Shown: positions 50,663 to 62,275, counted from the stretch's first letter. The stretch is DNA of 64,000 nt from Carettochelys insculpta (GCF_033958435.1 NC_134147.1:45812001-45876000); one strand, 5' to 3'. Translations and numbers: made by a program. The notes: generated by a model from the sequence alone, not told the origin.

Positions 50663-51223
50663 ACGTGGTGATCAAAATGTACCAGTTAATCGTAAGTTAA
50701 TTAGTAACTATATAATAAGTTTTATTTTCTTTTTATGTTATTGCTGTTGTTGTATTTAAAAGAGAACCTACATAAATAAACCATCATAGTTCGTTTCAGT
50801 TAAGACCTTTAAGTTTGTATTTCTCTGTAACCACCTCACTTACCTTGGGTAGAGACTGAGCGGATGCTCTGCCTGCACTTCCCCAGGGGTTATATACTGA
50901 GGTCTTCCAAGGCAAGCCATTTGGGTTGCTTTGTAGGATTCCTCTCGAGACTTTTCTTTTGAAACTGCTCAGGCCACTGCCTTCAAATCCCCCTTAGCCT
51001 CGACACAACATAAGACACTGCTCAAGAGCCTTATAATTATTTAGTTGCATCACTCTCATTGATTAAGACAAAGAGAAAAAAAACCACAAAACCCAAACCC
51101 ACAACATTTCATTTCTAGTATGTCCCAGTATTAATTTCTACCCGAGCCAGGGACCTAAATATCTTTATGACTCATCCTCAGTATTTGTTCTCTTCTCTTC
51201 CCTGTAAGCTTGGCTGTAGACTG
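50663..51223. other. Flank after the LTR-like unit
   Basis: Starts with the PBS-like stretch, then AT-rich sequence with an AATAAA at about 50775. It could be a short remnant of the retroelement leader. No gene. Confidence 0.35.
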
Positions 51224-51310
51224 TAAGCTCTTCAGGACAAAGTCTGTAGCTTTATCATTTGGCTGGACATTCATATGCCCATTTATAGGACTACATAAGC
51301 ATATAGCAAT
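51224..51310. mobile_element. L2/MIR-like 3' trace
   Basis: GACTGTAAGCTCTTCAGGAC then AAAGTCTGTAGC and a later GACTACATAAGCATATAG resemble a diverged L2/MIR 3' end. Confidence 0.4.
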
Positions 51311-51472
51311 ACAGCAAAAATGCATGTTGTCTGACAAAGAATTCTGTCACGTTCTAGAGAGGCGCAGGGAGCAGAGCAAGGCAGGTAAGGCTCTAGTGTT
51401 CTATTAAAGCTAACGTGCACAACTTCCAGGTGTAGTGAACCCTACAGATAACACTTTCAGTGCCTCACAATC

Positions 51473-52036
51473 ATGGCTCCTTTAGCTTCAGAAACACTTG
51501 AAAAACCCTGTGAGGTCGAATCATGCATTTTAACTGCGGATAGAGTGGACTCCCTCAATCTCTCAGCCTGCTGTGAGCATTATTCTCTTGGCTTTCTCTT
51601 AGTCTGCAATATTCTTCTTCTGAGTTATTCATTGGAGGCTTGGCTTTTTTTTTTCCTTATGCCTTTTGACTCCAACGTCAGTCCAGTTCTTCTACTTATT
51701 CTCCTTGACTATAGCCTGGGCCTTTTTCTTCTTGGTGGCTTTAGTCCTGGCTTCCATCTCTCTTTTCTTTCTGGCCCAAAAAGAGGTTGTCTCTTTCTGC
51801 TCACTGGCTTTGTTTTGCTTGTCTTTCTTTTTCTGTGTTTGAAACAAGCTGCTAAATTAAAAAAAAAGAGGATTTTCCTTCAGTATTGCCAGGCCATGCA
51901 CTATATTACAGGCCTTCCTTCTCCTGGGCTCCATTTCAGTAATTGGTTTGCAGCTCTGTTTTCTTGGTTGCAACTGATTAGCCAAAGTCTGTCTGGCCTG
52001 CTAGCCCTGGGTCACAGCGTACAGTGGATCAGCTAA
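51473..52036 (+). other. Pyrimidine-rich open frame, probably non-coding
   Basis: A 187-codon frame starting at 51473 is hydrophobic (runs of L, F and S) because the DNA is CTT/TTC-rich. It has no family resemblance and no plausible promoter or splice structure. I regard it as fortuitous. Confidence 0.4.
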
Positions 52037-52139
52037 TACAGGATAAAGAAGGGCATGTGCTGAAAAAGGCAAGTGAGCTAAAGTCTTCAAATCACAAGCT
52101 ACAGACATTCATAAATAGATACCTGAGGTATATCCTTCA

Positions 52140-52460
52140 CATCAAATGACAAGAATTTGTCACACATGAGGAGCTTTGGAACAGAGCAGGACAAGAACCA
52201 CTTGCTGTTCAAATTAAGAGAAGAAAGGCCACAGCCTCAGAAAACCATCATCCAGCATAGTCCGTCAAGCTCTCACATGGAACCCTGAAGGCAAAGACAA
52301 AAGAGGAAGACCTTGGACAACATGGAGAAGCTCTACTGAGAGTGAAGGACAGCAACTGGGGTATGCCTGGTGTCAGCTATGTTTTGACTCAAGGCAGAGT
52401 GAAGTGGAGGAGACTTGCAGATGCCCTAGGCTCTACTCAGAGTACAAGGGTTTAAATGAA
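52140..52460 (+). mobile_element. LINE ORF2 C-terminal relic (non-CR1 clade)
   Basis: A frame through 52235-52440 reads RKPSSSIVRQALTWNPEGK, then KRGRPWTTWRSS. Upstream in another frame is ELWNRAGQEPLAVQIKRRK. This GQEP...RRK...RQALxWNPxGKxxRGRPxxTWR pattern is the conserved tail of a widespread non-LTR retrotransposon group. I recognise the pattern but cannot name the clade with confidence (RTE-like is possible). Broken by at least one frameshift. Confidence 0.6.
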
Positions 52461-52733
52461 ATGAAATGGCTGGACTGCTTTAGCTCTTCTGCACATCAAG
52501 CAGTCCTTTGTGTCAGGCCAGCCCACCATCCATTAGGAGAGTTATTTAGCGGTCCTCACACGTGGCAGACACTTATGACTGTTAGTGGTTTTGTCCTCTG
52601 AACACAGTATCTTCAAGAGATGTCTAATGAGCAATATTCTTCCATATGGGCCAAACTGCTTCCAGTTACACTGGTTAAATGCACAGTAGTATCGCTTCAG
52701 TGACTATTTTAGCCTCTGAAACCACTTGGAGTT

Positions 52734-53107
52734 CAAATTTACCTGGCTTTCTGTGCCTCAAGCTATGAGAAGAGATTGAGAGAAACAATCAACAATAACA
52801 TAGAACTTTTATCCAAGGCTTTGATTTACCTGCCAAGTCAGCCTGCTTGTGGCAGGCACAGATGTGATATAGGTCTGTTATATATAGTTTCTATTCAAAC
52901 ACAGGGAATAGAATGGGATTGATGTTGTTGTTTTTACTGGGTAGTGAAAGTTCATTTTGGTTGCACGGGGTGTATAATGTAAACCAGCGTTTGCTCTGAT
53001 GGCTCGATGTGATTTATATTACAAAATCTTACATTGTATTATTTGTGGTTGGCTGTTTCTCTGAACCTCTGCCCGTGGCCCAAGGCACAGAAAGATAGGT
53101 AAATTTG
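52734..53107. mobile_element. DNA transposon with ~60-bp terminal inverted repeats
   Basis: The left end CAAATTTACCTGGCTTTCTG and the inverted right end CAAATTTACCTATCTTTCTG match over about 60 bp with about 13 differences. The core is about 250 bp, AT-rich and non-coding. I could not name the family, and no clear target duplication is visible. Confidence 0.7.
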
Positions 53108-54469
53108 TTATTTCTCAAATGCTGTCAGTTTAAATTATTACCATAACAGGAAGGGGTAACAACATTCTCAAATTGCCCATTTGAACATATAAGACCTTCC
53201 TGTACAGTAGTGCTAAGCTATATATACAGTGCTGTAGAACCAAGGCTTTAACATAGTTTGATAGCAGATTAGTACTTGGGCTGACACCAACAGGGTCCAC
53301 TAGCAAAAATGAATCACTCACCTCATTCAGGGAACAATGTGATAAAAGATTAGGAGTAGCCTTTTATTGTTCACTAAACTGTATTTGAGAAACAACTGAG
53401 CCCCAAATGGCCAGCTCCTTAGTTAGCGCTAATGGGCAGAGTTCCACAGAAGTTCATGGAAAGCCTTCATTTTACATCAGCTGAAGATGCGCCCAAAAGT
53501 TTTTAACTAAAGAATGAAGTGTAGTTGAAGAAAGTGAAATGACACCCATTTGTACAGGCTACAAGGCAATCTGGATCTAAAATGTCTGATTGTAATATAA
53601 TTCTGAATCGTTAATAATACACTCCGAACTTCACAGTCAGTAGATATGGCATCTCCCTATGGGTGATCAATCTCTCAGAGTAATTTGTGAGATCATTTTA
53701 AGTCATATATGCCCAATTAAAATGCTATATATCCAGTCTCAACTAAAATATATAGCTCATACATTTTATCTAGTTTGAATTGAATTACTTTGTAATATTT
53801 AGGGTCTTTTCAGGGACAATTATCTCTGGCCAAAAAAAAAAGGCACAGACAAGTGAAGGAAATGGGTATCAAGTTCCTGGTCTTTGATGCAGTTTCGGCT
53901 CATAAGTGGTGCCTCAGAGAATGTGGGAAAAATTCAGTACAGCAATCTGGCAGTAATACACTACCCCCTCCAAATGTAATCCTGAATTTAATTCACTTAT
54001 TTATGGAAGTGTAATGTTGTAATAAAGTGATCAAGTTATCATTTAAATCTAATCCTGACAACTAAAGGACATTTTTAATGTACTCTAGAAATGTCACCTA
54101 ATTATTTGTCTTGTCGTCCTGAAAAAATAATCTGGTTAGTTCTTGGCAAGTCTGCCATTGGAGCTATGGCAAAGAACTGTGAGCTACAGACATTTAAATT
54201 CAGGAGGGGTGGGGGGGGGTAGAACAGAAAGGACATATAAAGTCTGTATGTGCCTGTATATTTGAAGAAAAAGAAAACTACAATAAGAGGTTTAGCACAG
54301 CTGGAATTGGGAAATCCAGTTGCTGTCTGTACAGAGTCATTCCTTCTAGAACGGAGGTGAAGCAGTCGGGACCTGCCTTGCAGGGTTTTAGAGACACTCC
54401 CTTGGCTTCACTCAGTCACCCAACACCACCCCCCCCAGGGTGGCTCCTCACTTTCTCCCTTTAGGTGTG
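53108..54469. other. Intergenic, no gene seen
   Basis: AT-rich DNA without a recognisable feature. Confidence 0.4.
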
Positions 54470-54722
54470 GCTCTGTGGATACCTCTATGCTGCAGCTGGA
54501 TGCATGGTTAGTTAGTTGTACTCAAGCTAGCACCAAAAATAGCAGTGCAGCCACCTGGACAAGCCTGCCTGGACCTGCTGGTATATATTTGGGCAACCAC
54601 CCCATGTTGTCTCCTCCCCTCAGCTGCATTGTATTTTTTAAGCACATTATCTTTAGCAGAGTCAGCACATCTGTCTACCCACGTGTGGGAAACTGCTCCC
54701 AGCTGCAGTGTAGCCATACCCT
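54470..54722. mobile_element. MITE (CAGTGTAGCCATACCC terminus)
   Basis: The right end GGAAACTGCTCCCAGCTGCA then GTGTAGCCATACCC matches a common turtle short DNA transposon. TACTCAAGCTAGCACCAAAA and GGGCAACCACCCCATGTT lie inside. The left end is uncertain. Confidence 0.5.
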
Positions 54723-55938
54723 GTGTGAGTTAACCAGTGAAAGCGACGTACCACTCTGGGTCATGCTCCTGCTGTGTGCTCAGCGCAGCCGCCCTCAGCC
54801 CCTGTGAAGTCCTGCTCAGGGCCGGTCTGGACAGGTGTAGAGTTCCACAAAGCTTCACAAACGTCCTTGCAGCTTTGGCAGTGGGGCAGACAAAGCTCCG
54901 GGCCCTTTTGAAAAGTTGCAGCAGCGCTGCTGTCTGCACATGGCTTGAGGGAGGCAGGCGGAAGGGCCCAGCACTGTGGTCTGCTGGTGCTGAGGGCTGA
55001 CTGCCCTTGGCCCTGCCCCTGCTGTGCTTGAGGCCAGACCCCTTGACCCCCTGGCCCTCAGGGGCTCTTGGCACCACTGATTGGAAGACAATAAGAAAAC
55101 TATTTGGAAGTGTCCCACTCCTCAGGGGACAGCTGTGGCACTCTGTTCCCAGCATTGGGCGGGGCTGTGGAGAGGTATAAGAAACATGACTTGTCCCAAG
55201 GACTGCTGGATTTCTGGATCTAAAGGACATGGAGACCAGAGGAAGAAGAAAATGAATGCTCCTTCTGCGGTCAGAGGGCCTGGGTCTGGGCTGCTTGCAA
55301 TGGCAGGGCAGAGGGAAAGCAGCCCGGAGGTGTGCATCTTGCTCTGAGTTCCCTTTTGTGCTTTGCTATGCGGGGCTGTCTTGCTCTCGTTAACGGAGGG
55401 CTCTCTTACCAGTAGGGAATGTACCAGGGAAGTAACATGAATCCCAACATGCTGTCTGAGGTACCCACCTCCCTGTTCCTGATGAATATGCAGTACCCTG
55501 GATATGCTACCAGGAAGGAGCACAGAAGACAAGTATTGATTCAGTCACCTCTTCCATCAAACAGATCAGGAACTGGCACAGGCGATGTGTGGGGGGCACA
55601 TGAGGGGTGATGTATGGGGCCAACGCACTGGAGCTGGAAGGAGGGGCAGAGGGTCGCATCACATCCCTCTCAGGCAGCTTCCGGTCATGCTGCTTGGGAA
55701 AGAAAGAGGGGCCGGAGCACTGCTTGAGACGCATGTCCCAAGAGCACCATTTAGAGGGGACTAACAGGTCTATAGCCTCCCCCCCAATTTGAACCCCTGG
55801 ATTTCACACTTGAGGTCTTCTTAAAGCTCATGCCCTCACTCCAGTGGCAGCTGTTAACTGCTTGTGCTGCCCCCAGCTCTGCCCTTTGGGGCCAGGAGTT
55901 TGTTTATAAACAGAGGGAGAAAGGGTGATTAAGGTTCG
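54723..55938. other. Intergenic, moderate GC, no gene supported
   Basis: Frames of 60-166 codons occur on both strands but none shows a domain, splice context or family match. Confidence 0.35.
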
Positions 55939-56790
55939 TCATTCAAGTAATTGAAGGATTATTAGATGATCATGAATAAATGGTGGTGTGTTCCAGGGCT
56001 CTGCATATGGCCCACTTCTGTCCAATTTACTCATAAATGAGCCTGGAAACAGCGTGGTGGCAAAATGTGCAGCTGATACAAAATTATTCAAAAGAGCTAA
56101 GTCCAAAGCTGACGTCAAAGAATTACAAAGGGAGGTCACAAAATGGGGTGATTGTGCAACACAAGGGCAGACGGAATTCAGTGTTGGTAAACACAAGGTA
56201 AAGCACACAGAAAAACATAATCCCAACTATTATACAGACGAAAACGAAGGTTTGTAAAATAGCACTTACCACTCAAGAAAGAGATCTTGGAAGCATTTTG
56301 GCGAGCTCCCTGAAAACACCTGCTCAAAGTGCAGTGGCAATGTAAAGAGCTAACAGAATACTGGGAATTCTTAGGCAAGGACTATCTAGATAGATAATAT
56401 CCTATTGCTGCTCTGTAAAGTCATGGTCTACCCACATCCTGAATACTGCATGCAACTGTGATTGTCCCATCTGAAAAAAAAACTATGTTGGATTTGGAAA
56501 AGGTTTAGAAAAGGCAACAGAAATGATTCAGTATAAAGAACAGCTTGCCCATGAGAAGTGATTAAAGAGACTGGGACTCTTCTGCTCGGAAAAGAAGTAA
56601 CTAAAAGTCAGAGGATATGTTAGCCACCGAGAAAACCATGAATGGTGTGGGGAAATAGACCAAGCAAATGTTAGTTGCACCTTCACAAGTGTAACTCCAG
56701 AAGGTCACCCAACGGCAGCAGGTTTAAAACAAAAGACATTAGTTATTTGTGCTCAGCCTGTGGAGCTCTTTGCCAGGGGATGGTGGAAAG
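55939..56790 (+). mobile_element. CR1 LINE ORF2 fragment, decayed
   Basis: The frame from 55988 runs parallel to the intact CR1 at 1.8 kb: VFQGSAYGPLLSNLLINEPG, then the catalytic box as AADT in place of FADD, then ELQREVTKWGDCATQGQTEF. It continues in shifted frames with CR1 wording (ACTGGGACTCTTCTGCTCGG near 56570, CCATGAATGGTGTGG near 56636). The catalytic box has lost the first aspartate and the frame is broken, so it is dead. Confidence 0.85.
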
Positions 56791-57589
56791 ACCCAAATTA
56801 TAACAGGGTTAGGGTGCCAGGGTGAGGGGTGGATTCTTGCTGCTGGTGCTGGGCCTCCAGTCTTGCCAGTTCCCCCAGGCTGCCATGGCTTAGGGAAGAG
56901 GTGGAGCAACAGTGGGGAGGGGACAGACGAAGGATGGAAAGAGACCGGGCTTGGGGTGGAAAGAGGTTGTTCTGATCCTTCCCCAGCCTGGAGAGGCCAT
57001 GTGGCCAGTTTAGTCACCTCTGGGAGCCAGCTTTGTATGGTTTTAATGATGGTGACTCCCTATAATGTTTTGAGACAGTGGCTGAATGATTTCCTGAGAA
57101 CCCTTGAAATTCTTTCACTGTAGAAGGCACATTTTCCCACTAAGGGGCCATGTGAATGCTAAGTCCAATGAGCTCTGTAAAGCAGGCGGCTTTCTTTCGC
57201 ACTCTGTTTTGATTTGCTTTTGTGAGTTTGCCAAGGGATGAGGAAATACCTTAGCATACAAATCATCCTAATCACTGGCAATTGATAATAGCATAGGCCT
57301 GTTCTTCACGTCTTCAAACAATCTGGGGGTCAGGCTTCCTTGGTGGCATAATTATTTCCATTTAGGGATTCAAGCTGGTTAGTTTTTTTGTAAGTGATAC
57401 TTGGTTAAAAAAGTATCTAGGAGTCATGAGGTTTAGATTAAAAGGTATGGTAATCAGTGGAAAATAACACTTTACTTTTGGGGAAAACCCTGAAAAATAA
57501 TTGGCCTACTGGCTGTCAGCAAGGTCAGAATGTTTAAGTGATTAGCGGACTAAACTAAACATACATATTAACATTATATAGTAACAGAG
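56791..57589. other. Intergenic, no gene seen
   Basis: Begins with a GC-richer piece (56800-57010) possibly inserted into the CR1 relic, then AT-rich sequence. Confidence 0.35.
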
Positions 57590-57705
57590 AGGGAGCCGCG
57601 CTAGTCTATACACTATCAAAACAAAAAGCAGTCAAGTAGCACTTTAAAGACTAGCAAAATAGTTTATAAACTTTAAAGTGCTACTTGACTGCTTTTTGTA
57701 TTAAC
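57590..57705. mobile_element. Fold-back element, copy 3 (core deleted)
   Basis: Left arm 57623-57660 (AAGCAGTCAAGTAGCACTTT) and right arm 57671-57697 (AAAGTGCTACTTGACTGCTT) are almost adjacent. The outer flank GCGCTAGTCTATACACTATC is kept. It is the same family as 15567-15765 but without the central core. Confidence 0.75.
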
Positions 57706-58182
57706 GTTATATGTAATGATTTTAATTTTAGGGAATGGGCGGAGCAGCTTTTCTTTAGTCACTGACCATTGAACCACAGGAAAAAGAAAATCAACCGCAG
57801 GCCCCACTCACAAGCAATAAGCTATTTAGTTTCTTATTATTTTCTGAGCGCGAGCAATGTAACCTGTTCAGCTCGCCAGCTGGGCAGAGAGCGAGGCGCG
57901 GAGGCCCAGGGTTTCCACTTGCGATGGGATGAGCTGGTGCTTGCCAGCCTCACCTCAGGGGGCTGGAGGGTGTGGAGGCTCATGGCAGGGAAGTTGGTTC
58001 CCACAACTCCAGCCCTGCAGGGCTCACTGAGGCTTGGAGCTTCCCACCTGTGGCAAGGGGAGACAGCACTTGTGGCTCCTGCCCATGGGAATAGGAGGGG
58101 TGGGCACCTTACTTGCTCTGGGATGGATGAAATTCAGCCTCGGGCCAAATTCAGCCCCAGGGCTGTAGGTTCCCAATCCCTG
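57706..58182. mobile_element. hAT-like right end
   Basis: The right terminus, inverted, reads CAGGGATTGGGAACCTACAG (ending 58182), preceded by GGCCAAATTCAGCCCCAGGG. Typical of hAT MITEs. The left end was not found, so the start is arbitrary. Confidence 0.4.
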
Positions 58183-58206
58183 TTTTAGGGGCTGGAAACA
58201 CTACAA

Positions 58207-58311
58207 GGTGAGTATTAGCTCCCATTTTAGAGGCACCAAGTGGCTGAGTAACTTGCTTGGCAGCAAGGACCCCTCAGTGACAGCCTTGGATAAGAACCCA
58301 GGTCTGAGTCC
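58207..58311 (+). mobile_element. MIR SINE fragment
   Basis: CTCCCATTTTAGAGGCACCA, GTGGCTGAGTAACTTGCTTG, CAGTGACAGCCTTGGATAAG and AACCCAGGTCTGAGTCCCAG follow the MIR order (CCCATTTTACAGA, GAGGTTAAGTAACTTGCC, AGTGGCAGAGC, GAACCCAGG). Confidence 0.65.
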
Positions 58312-58984
58312 CAGGGCAAGGGCTGGATTATGAGAGGGGCTTTAGGAGCTGCAGCCCATGACTTTGGGCTACGTGGGGTCCCCTGAGCCCAGGCTCTGGG
58401 CTGCACCCACTAAAGACTCTGCCTGGCAGGGGTGGGGAGGGGGAAGCAGGTCTGCATGGGGCTGTTCCCCCTCACTCCCCTCCAGCTGGAGCCGTGTGCC
58501 CCCCGCTAGTGGCGCTCATTTACAGGCTCCACCCTGCTGCTCCCATGGCCCTGAGTCACGATCACTAGGCGTGGCCAGCGGGGCGGGGTGATTGCAAGCC
58601 CAGCACAGAACCATGCAGGGCCACCTGATCCTCTCTGGGAGCAGTGCCAGGTAAGTGCCCCAGTCCCCTTCCCCCTCCCACAGCCTACCACCAATCCAGA
58701 CTCTCACCCCCACCCTCAGCCTGCCCCTGCATCCCTCCCCTGACCAAACCCTGCACCCCGCCCTGCTCACTCCTGCACTTTAATCCCATCCAACCCCTGC
58801 TTCCCCAAGCCCCCAGCCTGCTCCTGCACCCTACCATCAGCTCAGCTCCTACATCCCCGCCCTGCTCCCCAGCAGCCCCTCCCACTCACCGAATTCCTCA
58901 TTTCTGGCCACACCCCAGAGCCTAGTGGCCCCCACAAAATCTACTAGCCCCAGGCTCCCAGAAAAGTTAATCTGGCCCTGCCTG
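58312..58984. mobile_element. DNA transposon with C-rich interior
   Basis: Left end CAGGGCAAGGGCTGGATTA; right end inverted CAGGCAGGGCCAGATTAAC. 673 bp. The interior 58660-58930 is a C-rich degenerate repeat (CCTGCACCCYACC-like) related to that at 40.6 kb. No transposase. It abuts the MIR fragment. Confidence 0.6.
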
Positions 58985-61095
58985 GAATGCTGCTGTAACA
59001 CTTAGGCTTGCTGTCCCAAGAGCCCACACCAGGGCAAAACTATATTACCCAGATTGTAAAGCTACTCAAGGCAGGTATGACACTGGCAGACCAGGTGCCA
59101 GCTCTGGTTAGGCTGGCAGGCAGTAGCTAAGACCTGACAAGCTCATAGCTGGAGACCAGACCAGTTTGCCTTTATTTTTGTTTAGCTCAAAGTAGGTAAT
59201 GGTTTCCTAATATTTAGATTCTGTGAAATAATTAAGTTGCCACATGCAGTTATCTGCCTTGTAATGGCTGTTGTCCCGGTGAGAACAAAATATGTAAGTC
59301 TTGCTATAGAAATTTGACAATGTTGGCTCTGAACTTTGGTGTGGGAATTGGCCCTCCCCTGCTTACCCAGGAGGATCACAATCAGCTGGGCCACCAAGGC
59401 CACAGGTCAGGTTAATGGCCCTGCCCACCAAGGAAATGTTATGTGCATGGAAGACCATCCTGTGGACTTGGAAGCTGAAGGAACGACATTAAACAATTTC
59501 ACAGGACCATTTTCCTTCTCTCGTCACTGTTTGCAAGCTGACAGGGCCTGAGACTCTAAACCAACACCAGAACTCCCCGGGGCTGTCCCTGAGTCTTCCT
59601 CGAAAGACACTACAACTCTGTCAGTCTGGGGGTTTAGCAGGTAACGCCTTAGTGTGTAGATGATTGTGCGTTTTAGCCAGTAAACAAGTCTCACTTCTGG
59701 CTCCTTGTGAATAAATCTTCAAAAACTTTCTTACAGGATAGGCTACAGGATGGTGTGTCTTCGGTGTACGATTGAGGGAAACAATTGATCTGAGACAGTC
59801 TTTTGGGACTGGATGCAGCTTGACTGCAGTGTGATATTTGGTGTACATGACCTCTTATTACAAAGCCTAGTTTGCTTGAGTGACACGTTAGACGGGAGAG
59901 TCTGTGGCAGGACCACCAGCAGGACCTGGGGGGAGGTGCAAAGAGGGCAGTTGCTCCAGACCCTGGTGATTCGAAGGGGCCTGAGGCTCCCATATAGCAC
60001 CACTGCTACTGCTGCAGAGCCCTGGGCCTCTTTGAATTGCTGCTGAAGTCCCATGCTGGGTGTTCTGTGCGGCTCTGAGCGGTGCGCACGGCAGTCTAGG
60101 CGCCCAAAGGCCTGGCTGACCTCAGGCCCACCCCTTCTGCCTGATGCTCTGCCCCTTCTGAGGTGTGGAGCCCCCCACCCCCGCACTCCTTGCCCCTGGG
60201 ATGCCATTGAGGTGTTGGTCCTGCTGCTAGGGGGACTGGTTGTGATTCCCTGGCAAGCTTGATACCGTGATCCAGGCATTCACGTGTGACTGGCTTGCTG
60301 AACGTGAATGCTGGAATGCTCCAGAAGTTTGGGGTATGTGCCCTGCGGTGGGCACTCACAGGCATGAGCCACACCACACAGCCTGACAGCCGGGTCTGTC
60401 CTTTTGTCATGGGTGCAGGCAGTGCCTAGCACAGGGGGCCCTGATGCACCGCTGAAGTCCATAGGAATGTAAATCATTAGCATAAATAATAAATATATTT
60501 GTCAGTGAAATAAAATTGGTGCCCCTCTAACTGCCTTTGGGAAATGCATGAACAGCAGAGACCATGAAATTTCAAGGTAAAAACTGAGCAAAGTCCTGGC
60601 ACCACTGAGGCTAATGAGTGCGTGGCCATGGACTTCACCGAGGTCAGGATTTCACCCTGAGAGTCTGCCCTCACCTGTCACATTATGTGTATGCCCAGAG
60701 ATACTCAGCCGGTGGTCCCCAGAGGACAGGTTCAGAATGCTAGCCTCTTAAAAGCACTGTGAATGCTTGACTAACCTGGTATCGCGCCCTTTAGTAAGCA
60801 AGCTGCTCCGTTCCCTGCCTGGCCATCACCTTGACCATGTCTCCTCCCAGAGCAGCCAGCTCGGCATAGATGGAGCTCCCGTTTATGATCCAGGCCTGGA
60901 ATGAATATTGTAGTGAGTTACACCATGTGAGCTACCCTGGCAACAGACACTAAAATGTACAGCACTGGCTTTTAAACTGTAGCCAGGTTTGATGTAGGAA
61001 GTCCATGGGAGAGAAATACTGATAACTTGCATTGTGAAAGTAAACACTCACACTTAAAGGCCTTATTTCCGCAAACTGTACAGCTATAGACTGTG
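58985..61095. other. Intergenic, no gene supported
   Basis: Mixed composition. A GTGAATAAATCT string near 59707-59718 followed by TTTCTTACA could be a decayed LTR end, but no other LTR landmark was found. Frames up to 178 codons on the minus strand (59743-60279) show no domain. Confidence 0.35.
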
Positions 61096-61099
61096 GATT

Positions 61100-62275
61100 T
61101 ATGTGTAGTGCCAGGGAGGAGCCAGTGGTTGTGGGACATGTAGGTACCTATGACATGGGGAAGGATAGGAGCGAGATCCTGGAGGCCAAATTTCGGCTGC
61201 TAGATAAGAGATCGAAATCCAGGACCTCCATGGTAGTGTTCTCTGAAATCCTTCCAAATCCAGCCTCAGAGCCAGGCAGACAGGCAGCACTGGAGGGTTG
61301 CACTGTGTGGACGAGACAATGGTGAAAGAAGCAGGGGTTAGGATTTCTTAGGAACTGGGTCTCCATCTAAACCAAACTGGAACCCAAATGGCACCTAACA
61401 TAGCAAAGGTTATTGAGCAGTCTTTAGCCTAAGAGTGGGGAGAAAGCCAACAGGAGTGGAAGCGCACATGGTTTGTACATTGAGGGACATCCCTATTGTG
61501 GGGATCAATTCATGCAGATTCTTCATGTCCTACTAAGGAGGAGAGGATGGGAAATGATAAAATACTGGCAGGATCAGACCCAGTCAAATGAAAGAGTGCC
61601 TTTAGATGATGCATTTGAAAGGCAAACAGCTAAACAGTGACAAGGTTTTAAAGTGCTCATATATTAATGTTCAACATCTAGGGTGAACTAGAGTGCCTCA
61701 CATTAAATTAGGATACTGATAAGCATCACAGAAACTAGGTGGAAGGAGGAAGTACATCGGACGGACAAAACAGGTTCTGCTGGTATGGGAGAGGCACTAT
61801 ATGTGAATGCACAAAATGAAATGAAGTTAAAAATCTTAATGATTAATGGTCTAGAGAACGTGACCTATGAAGAAAGGCTGAAAGAATTGGGCTTGTTTGG
61901 CTTGGAAAAGAGAAGATTGAGGGGCGACATGATAGTGGTTTTCAGGTATCTAAAAGGGTGCCATAAGGAGGAGGGAGAAAACTTGTTCTTCTTGGCCTCT
62001 GAGGATAGAACAAGGGGCAATGGACTTAAACTGCGGCAAGGGAGGTTTAGGCTGGATGTTAGGAAAAAGTTCCTAACCATCAGGGTGGTCAAACAGTGGA
62101 ATAAATTGCCAAGGGAGGTTGTGGAATCTCCATCGCTGGAGATATTTAAGAACAGGTTAGATAGATGTGTATCAGGGATGGTTTAGACAGTACTTGGTCC
62201 TGCCATTGGGGCAGGGAGCTGGACTCGATGGCCTCTCGAGGTCCCTTCCAGTCCCAGTATTTATGATTCTATGAA
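61100..62275 (+). mobile_element. Internally deleted CR1 LINE (ORF1 esterase + ORF2 ends)
   Basis: Three CR1 parts lie in the right order. 61101-61325: an ORF1 esterase (SGNH-like) fragment with VVGHVGTYDMGK (consensus GTND) and SRTSMVVFSEILP. About 61720-61805: the start of the ORF2 endonuclease ([20 protein letters not shown], then GEALYVN). From about 61810: the ORF2 C-terminus ([45 protein letters not shown]). The 3' UTR follows, ending TGATTCTATGA. The rest of the endonuclease and almost all RT are absent, so roughly 2 kb appears deleted between 61805 and 61830. Several stops also break ORF1. Non-autonomous and dead as a protein source. Confidence 0.75.

Noticed and set aside
59130..59760. 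A second LTR around GTGAATAAATCT
   Set aside because: Only a poly(A)-like hexamer and a TTACA end were visible. No TATA box, inverted ends or PBS.
59743..60279. 178-codon minus-strand frame
   Set aside because: No domain, no similarity I recognise, and no splice or promoter support.
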